Assembly: GCF_009900745.1 (NCBI RefSeq)
Contig: NZ_WXVU01000002.1
Location: 186,001-250,000 of the forward strand
Reading direction: 5' to 3'
Source: Chryseobacterium sp. c4a
GTDB taxonomy: Bacteria; Bacteroidota; Bacteroidia; Flavobacteriales; Weeksellaceae
Length of the DNA: 64,000 bases
How positions within the stretch are numbered: position 1 is the stretch's first letter; each line of letters begins with the position of its first letter. The position numbers were made by a program, and so were the translations under genes. A model generated the notes under the pieces. It was not told the DNA's origin. It made no database searches and saw only the letters and a program-made list of their open reading frames with translations. This document shows positions 59,852 through 64,000 of the stretch, one piece after another.

Positions 59852-59885
59852 ATTAGTCTACTTATTTTGTAGGATAATATTTTTG
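59852..59885 (+). promoter_or_regulatory. Rrf2-type operator and -7 box of the small-ORF/TauE unit
   Basis: 30-bp element at 59852-59881 (core CTACTTATTTTGTAG, 59858-59872), overlapping the exact -7 box TATTTTTG at 59878-59885. It is 28/30 identical to the reverse complement of 49276-49305. Overlap with the -7 box suggests repression. Confidence 0.8.
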
Positions 59886-59919
59886 TTGGATATTTGCAAG
59901 ACTTCAAAAAGAATAAAGT

Positions 59920-60042
59920 ATGATTCCAAAAGAAGATGTAGATATGATAAGACCTTTGAAAGTAGGAGTGATATTAAGAAATAGTATTATTCTGATTAGC
60001 AATACAGGGAATGCTAAGGAATATAAACTCATAATTTCATAG
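59920..60042 (+). CDS. Small 40-residue ORF translationally linked to TauE/SafE
   Basis: ATG at 59920, stop at 60040-60042, two bases before the TauE start. The product begins MIPKEDVDMIRPLKVG and ends AKEYKLIIS: an amphipathic, mildly basic peptide with a short hydrophobic core (VGVILRNSIILISN). It lies between an operator-controlled promoter and a permease gene in the right frame and spacing for translational coupling. I do not recognise a family. It may be a real small protein or a leader peptide for the permease. Confidence 0.55.
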   Translation: MIPKEDVDMIRPLKVGVILRNSIILISNTGNAKEYKLIIS

Positions 60043-60044
60043 CT

Positions 60045-60932
60045 ATGGTCATTACAAGAAAGATTCAGATAAGGCTCAATGTGCTATTTGTAACGATTGC
60101 TTTAGTATCAATTGCTGTTTTTTCTCTGTATGAATTGGGGTATTTTGAAGAGCTGCAGCAGATCTTAGCGAAAGATCACTATATTTTTTATTGGATGCTT
60201 CTTGTGGGAGTTTTTGCGGAAATCGTAGCCGGATCAATGGGAATGGGCTATGGAGTAATCTGTACAACGACTTTAATGTTTCTGAATATACCACCACATA
60301 TTGTAAGTGCAAGTATACATTCTGCCGAAAGTTTTACTACAGCAGCTGGAAGTGTAAGCCATATTAAGCTTAAAAATGTAAGCAAAAACCTTGTAAAGAA
60401 ATTAGCTATACCGGCAGTGATAGGAGCAATTATCGGAGCTGTGAGTCTTACTTACTTTGGAGAATATTACGCTAAGATTACAAAAACGATCATTGCTTTT
60501 TATACCTTGTATCTTGGTTTCCAAATTCTTTCCAATGCATTTAAAGATAAACAAAGTAAAGCACTTAAAAGAAAAACAAATCTTACAAGACTTGGTGTGA
60601 TAGGAGGATTTATAGATTCTTTTGCAGGAGGAGGCTGGGGGCCATTAGTAACCGGGACTCTTATTAAAAATGCATTTACACCAAGATTTGCAGTAGGAAG
60701 TTCTACTGTTGCCAAGTTTATTCTAACGATAACAGCGGCCATTACCTTTTTTCTAACCCTTGGAATTCAGCATTGGAATATCATTTTGGGACTTTTGATC
60801 GGTGGGATTATTACAGCTCCTTTCTCTGCAATGCTTACTGCAAAGCTTCCTGTGAAGAAAATGTTTATTGTGATTGGGGTATTGGTGATTGTGATGAGTT
60901 CTATAACTATTTATAAATCAATATTCAGTTGA
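60045..60932 (+). CDS. TauE/SafE-family permease, Rrf2-linked
   Basis: 295 residues with about eight membrane segments. Family turns: EIVAGSMGMGYGVICTTTLMFL (first half) and GGFIDSFAGGGWGPLVTGTLIKN (second half), with a conserved SIHSAESFTTAAGSVSHI between. It differs clearly from the TauE protein in the sulfur cluster at 25117. The first-half GSMGMGYG type is found with sulfate-assimilation genes and is thought to bring in sulfate or a similar anion. It lies behind the Rrf2 operator, so it is probably switched on when sulfur or iron-sulfur supply is low. Confidence 0.9.
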   Translation: MVITRKIQIRLNVLFVTIALVSIAVFSLYELGYFEELQQILAKDHYIFYWMLLVGVFAEIVAGSMGMGYGVICTTTLMFLNIPPHIVSASIHSAESFTTAAGSVSHIKLKNVSKNLVKKLAIPAVIGAIIGAVSLTYFGEYYAKITKTIIAFYTLYLGFQILSNAFKDKQSKALKRKTNLTRLGVIGGFIDSFAGGGWGPLVTGTLIKNAFTPRFAVGSSTVAKFILTITAAITFFLTLGIQHWNIILGLLIGGIITAPFSAMLTAKLPVKKMFIVIGVLVIVMSSITIYKSIFS

Positions 60933-61021
60933 AAAATATGCTCTGAGAGGTAAAAATAAAAGGCTTAAAAATAAATTTGATTTTGAAAATATTTTACTTT
61001 TACATCAATAAATATTAGAAT

Positions 61022-61312
61022 ATGAACTTACATATCATTGCACTTTTTAAGTTTAATGAAAATTATTTGATGGAAGCCGTAGAGCTTTTTCAAAACCTGG
61101 TAAAGGAAACACGAAAAGAAGAAGGCTGCCTGCAGTATGACCTTGTTGAAGATAAAGATAACAAAGGTACATTCTTCCTTATTGAACTTTGGGAAAGTGT
61201 AGATCATCACAACAGACATAACGGACAAGATCATTTATTAGATTTCCGTAAAGATGCCTCCAAGATCATGGAAAGTGGAGTGGAAGTTTACAAAGGATTT
61301 AAAATCTATTAA
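61022..61312 (+). CDS. Antibiotic-biosynthesis-monooxygenase-fold protein (YgiN-like)
   Basis: 96 residues, full length for the ABM family. Dimeric alpha-beta barrel layout: LHIIALFKFNENYLMEAVELFQNLVKETRKEEGCLQYDLVEDKDNKGTFFLIELWESVDHHNRHNGQDHLLDF. The EEGCLQYDL and WES..H pattern is typical of quinol monooxygenase YgiN and similar proteins. Probably cytoplasmic; exact activity unknown. A TAAATTTG at 60972 and a near-box TACTTTTA at 60995-61002 precede it. A bidirectional terminator lies about 100 bases downstream. Confidence 0.85.
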   Translation: MNLHIIALFKFNENYLMEAVELFQNLVKETRKEEGCLQYDLVEDKDNKGTFFLIELWESVDHHNRHNGQDHLLDFRKDASKIMESGVEVYKGFKIY

Positions 61313-61413
61313 ATTTTAAAAACGGGTAGGAAGAGAGAGGTCGGAAGTTTGTTTTAATCATGAAATTACCGACAGCTATCGCTCAATTCCTAACTTTAAG
61401 TGTATCATAAAAT

Positions 61414-61449
61414 AAAAGGCGGCTTCAGAAATCTGAAGACCGCCTTTTT
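61414..61449. terminator. Bidirectional terminator
   Basis: Stem AAAAGGCGG..TTCAGA / TCTGAA..CCGCCTTTT with a small internal bulge. A/T runs flank both sides, serving the ABM gene and the converging HmuY-like gene. Confidence 0.85.
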
Positions 61450-61483
61450 ATTAGAAAAAATAGAAAGTATTTTGAGTAAAATA

Positions 61484-62797
61484 TTATTTCACGATAAGTT
61501 TTTTCGTTTCCGAAGTTCCACCAAAGGTAATTTTTACCATATAGTTTCCTGAACTAAGGTGGGATAGATTCATATCCTGTCTGTAGAATCCTGTTTGATT
61601 AGTCAATTCAGCAGTGTATACCTTTTTCCCGGTAAGGTCATATACTTCTACAGTTCCTTTATTGCTTGCTTTTTCTTTTACATCAAACAAAACGGTTACT
61701 TTTTTATCCGCTGTTGTCGGGTTAGGATAAATTCCAAAAGAAGCTTTTTTACTCACTTCAGTAATTCCTAAAGATCCTGTGATCTTTTTATATTTGAAGT
61801 ACATATTTCCGGTTTGTGAACCTTCATTGGAAATGAAATACATTCTGTAGTAATCCGATCCTTGCTTCACATAGTACACTACATCATTATAAATTCCTGA
61901 AGTAGGCTTCCATGAGTGTCCAATTGTTGTTATGTTGTTAGAATATGCTGAAGGTAAAGTTCCTGTAGCGATTGCCTGTACTTCCGGTCTCACTTTAGCC
62001 ACAGAAATATTAGGACTCTGGATAACACCAGCCATTCTGTATTTCATTGTTTGTGGATTCCCTTGCTGATCAACATAAGGATAATCTGTAAAATATCTTG
62101 TGAACACTAAGTCCCATGAATTTTTTGAAGGCTCCATATTAGGGACTTTTGCTCCGGTATCAAATGAGAAATAATTGAAGAAAGCATCATCTGTTCCGTT
62201 AGCTAATGTTCTGGTTTCTGTTGCTCCCCATGCAGTACCATTCCACTTAGAATATTTAAAAGTATATCCCATAAATGCATCTTCGATCGCAAACTTAATG
62301 TAATCTCCGGTAGCAGCATACTTTAAAACGAAAATTGCTTTACCTACAATATGGTGAGTAATTCCATTGTAAATTCCCCAGCCTGTAGCAGGAAGATTAG
62401 GATTAGGAGAAGTAATAGGGCCTTGTTCAAGAGCTCCCTGGCTCCAATCTGTAATTTGGTCAGGGTTGTAAAGTGGCTCACCCCATGAAGCTTCGTTGCT
62501 GATATTGATATTATCCCATTCTGATAAGCTGGTCGCAGCAGTATATACTTCAATGTTTTTAGCATCATTAATTCTTGTTCCTACTGAAAAATTAGAATTT
62601 CTATAGAAAGCAATATCCCATGTATTCGCAGGTTGTGAAACAATATTTCCATCAGAGAAATTAAAGAATGCACGATTCTGATATCCATTTCCCAACGTCA
62701 TATTTGCTTGCGTGTATCCTAATGCATCTGTCTGTGCCATAGCTGTTTGTTGAACAGTAAGAGCAAACATTGAAGCCAATAATAGTTTTGTTTTCAT
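61484..62797 (-). CDS. HmuY-like secreted protein with T9SS sorting domain
   Basis: 437 residues with a signal peptide (MKTKLLLASMFALTVQQTAMAQ). The body has the HmuY pattern of repeated 'W-D-[IL]-[AV]-F' strands: NTWDIAFYRNSNFSVGTRIN, KNSWDLVFTRYFTDYPY and YYRMYFISNEGSQTGNMYFKYKKI. Residues from about 355 form a type A sorting domain (IYPNPTTADKKV) ending TKKLIVK. HmuY binds heme outside Porphyromonas; here the protein would be surface-bound through T9SS. It is divergent from a TonB-dependent receptor, the usual HmuR-like partner, and both have the same Fur-like control element. Confidence 0.88.
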   Translation of the reverse strand: MKTKLLLASMFALTVQQTAMAQTDALGYTQANMTLGNGYQNRAFFNFSDGNIVSQPANTWDIAFYRNSNFSVGTRINDAKNIEVYTAATSLSEWDNINISNEASWGEPLYNPDQITDWSQGALEQGPITSPNPNLPATGWGIYNGITHHIVGKAIFVLKYAATGDYIKFAIEDAFMGYTFKYSKWNGTAWGATETRTLANGTDDAFFNYFSFDTGAKVPNMEPSKNSWDLVFTRYFTDYPYVDQQGNPQTMKYRMAGVIQSPNISVAKVRPEVQAIATGTLPSAYSNNITTIGHSWKPTSGIYNDVVYYVKQGSDYYRMYFISNEGSQTGNMYFKYKKITGSLGITEVSKKASFGIYPNPTTADKKVTVLFDVKEKASNKGTVEVYDLTGKKVYTAELTNQTGFYRQDMNLSHLSSGNYMVKITFGGTSETKKLIVK

Positions 62798-62816
62798 AAT
62801 TTATTTTTAAATTATT

Positions 62817-62868
62817 ATTTAGAATTATTCCACAAAAGTATATAATTATTTTTAATCATTCTAAATAA
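62817..62868 (-). promoter_or_regulatory. 52-bp Fur-like element, HmuY side, overlapping the -7 box
   Basis: Arms TATTTAGAAT (62817-62826) and ATTCTAAATA (62859-62868) in inverted orientation. A minus-strand -7 box TACTTTTG lies inside at 62841-62834, 36 bases before the ATG. The element is 44/52 identical to 63102-63153. Confidence 0.75.
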
Positions 62869-63101
62869 AAACATGATTTTTATCTTGTTTTTTTTAAGGC
62901 GGGAGGGATTAATGAAAAGAAAAATGCATTGAAAAGAGCTTTGTTATTGGGTTTACAGAAATAATAACATCCTAATTTGGCTTCTTTGTTGAGCTGGCTT
63001 TAATGGAATTGCTTTTTCGAAAAAAATGAATTTTATATCCTTTGTAATGGCTTTAAACACTAAGGTTTTCAAAAATGTTTTCCATATTACTCAATTATTT
63101 T

Positions 63102-63167
63102 TATTTAGAATTATTCCATCAAATAGTATAATTATTTTTACTTGTTCTAAATAAAGCATTATATTTG
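63102..63167 (+). promoter_or_regulatory. 52-bp Fur-like element, receptor side, plus -7 box
   Basis: Arms TATTTAGAAT (63102-63111) and TTCTAAATA (63145-63153), the second copy of the HmuY-side element in the same orientation. Six bases later is the exact -7 box TATATTTG (63160-63167), 19 bases before the receptor ATG. Confidence 0.78.
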
Positions 63168-63186
63168 TCGAAAATTTTTCACCCTT

Positions 63187-64000
63187 ATGAAGAAGAAGGT
63201 ACTTTCCATACTATCTTTATCTGCGATCTGCTGGATTAATGCCCAGAAACAGGATTCTCTTAAACATAAAAGTATAGAAGAAGTTGTTGTTACAGGACAA
63301 TATACTCAGCAATCTATTAATAAATCTATTTATAAAGTTGAAGTCATTAGTGCTGCTCAGATTAAGAACATGGCAGCCACCAATGTAGCAGACGTTCTGA
63401 ATCAAAGCCTGAATGTATTGATTATTTCAGATCGTAATTCGGGTAATTCCACAGCAAACTTAATGGGGTTAGGTGGAGAATATACCAAAGTTTTGATTGA
63501 TAATATTCCGGTAGTGGGAGATATCGGCCTAGGAAATAATATTGACCTTACGAAACTTAATATCAATAATGTTGAAAGAATTGAAATAGTAAAAGGTTCC
63601 ATGGGGGTAGATTACGGAAGTAATGCTGTAGCAGGAGTTATTAATATTATCACCAAGAAAAACAGTCAGAAAAAACTATCACTAAACGCTTTTTTACATG
63701 AAGAAACGGTTGGAAAAGAGTATGATTTTAAGAAAAAAGGTGAGGGAAGACATATTCAAACGTTAAATATTGGCTATAGTATTAATGAAAACTGGTATGT
63801 AGGTGCTAATATCAATCATAATGACTTCCAGGGGTTTAAAGGAGATAAGGAAGGGTATAAATATTTTGAACAGGACGGAAAGAGAGGGTATTTGTGGCAG
63901 CCTAAGGATGTGACGAATATTGATGGAGTGGTACGATATAATAAGAATAAAACTTCTATATTCTATAAATTCGGTTTTGTGAATGAAAAGCTAAACTATT
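63187..64000 (+). CDS. TonB-dependent receptor, N-terminal part (runs off the window)
   Basis: 271 residues are visible before the right edge. Signal peptide (MKKKVLSILSLSAICWINAQ), a TonB-box-like EEVVVTGQY, then the plug domain (INKSIYKVEVISAAQIKNMAATNVADVLNQ, VLIDNIPVVGDIGLGN, NNVERIEIVKGSMGVDYGSNAVAGVINIITKK) and the first barrel strands. This is a siderophore- or heme-type receptor without a SusC-like N-terminal carboxypeptidase-regulatory domain. It would carry its ligand through the outer membrane using TonB energy. With the divergent HmuY-like protein and shared Fur-like elements, heme is the most likely ligand. Confidence 0.93.
   Translation, partial: MKKKVLSILSLSAICWINAQKQDSLKHKSIEEVVVTGQYTQQSINKSIYKVEVISAAQIKNMAATNVADVLNQSLNVLIISDRNSGNSTANLMGLGGEYTKVLIDNIPVVGDIGLGNNIDLTKLNINNVERIEIVKGSMGVDYGSNAVAGVINIITKKNSQKKLSLNAFLHEETVGKEYDFKKKGEGRHIQTLNIGYSINENWYVGANINHNDFQGFKGDKEGYKYFEQDGKRGYLWQPKDVTNIDGVVRYNKNKTSIFYKFGFVNEKLNY

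Noticed and set aside
1-64000. CRISPR arrays, tRNA or rRNA genes, IS elements, prophage genes
   Set aside because: Looked for on both strands; no array-like spacing, no cloverleaf with conserved T-arm, no transposase or integrase product among the open frames.

Overview
The window reads as chromosome of a flavobacterium close to Chryseobacterium or Elizabethkingia. The DNA is AT-rich. Promoters repeatedly show the Bacteroidetes -7 element TAnnTTTG. Several exported proteins end in a type IX secretion (T9SS) type A sorting domain with a YPNP motif. GldF/GldG, SusC-type signal peptides and a C. meningosepticum-type glycosylasparaginase fit the same group. Genus is an inference from gene content; there is no rRNA in the window. 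I see no tRNA, rRNA, CRISPR array, insertion sequence or prophage.

Layout. 1-300: end of rpsA. 657-6113: two tandem M36 (fungalysin) metalloproteases, duplicated together with their upstream DNA. 6242-12021: transporters, an alpha/beta hydrolase, an AraC regulator facing an MFS pump, an SRPBCC protein and rplS. 12316-16783: a secreted phosphatase-like protein with three C-terminal repeats and a MORN-type repeat protein. 17170-20653: the two CoA-transferase subunits (scoA, scoB), split by an opposing ABC exporter gene. 20918-24318: DUF4197 protein and a GH20 hexosaminidase.

24337-28651 is a sulfur-handling cluster: Crp/Fnr regulator, TauE/SafE permease, a CstB-like persulfide dioxygenase-rhodanese, and a YeeE-type transporter split into two half-size genes. 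An identical 23-bp element sits 16 bp upstream of a -7-like box in front of both the permease and the dioxygenase. 28715-32475 (minus strand) is an outer-membrane factor / HlyD / DUF3302 efflux set behind a second Crp-family regulator. 32584-38565 holds glycosylasparaginase, a lipoprotein, CutC, a 170-bp structured element followed by a GxxExxY nuclease-fold gene that overlaps a beta-mannosidase, and an orphan ParD-like antitoxin with a clear palindromic operator.

38777-53855 is mostly housekeeping and envelope: DJ-1/PfpI with an Old Yellow Enzyme, AEC permease, PriA (TTG start), PBP4 (DacB), an M1 aminopeptidase, a JmjC-like cupin, Kbl, HemJ, GldF and GldG. 53905-64000 is accessory: XRE regulator, class-C-like serine hydrolase, PI-PLC-like protein, DUF2314-ankyrin, DUF4268, an Rrf2 regulator followed by a 40-codon ORF and a second TauE/SafE permease, a small monooxygenase, and a divergent HmuY-like / TonB receptor pair with duplicated 52-bp Fur-like control elements.

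The most informative non-coding signals are three shared regulatory motifs that tie genes into small regulons: the 23-bp sulfur-cluster element, a 30-bp Rrf2-type operator shared by the cupin gene and the Rrf2/TauE locus 10 kb away, and the 52-bp iron/heme-type element. Several -7 boxes also fix start codons and imply leaderless or nearly leaderless messages.
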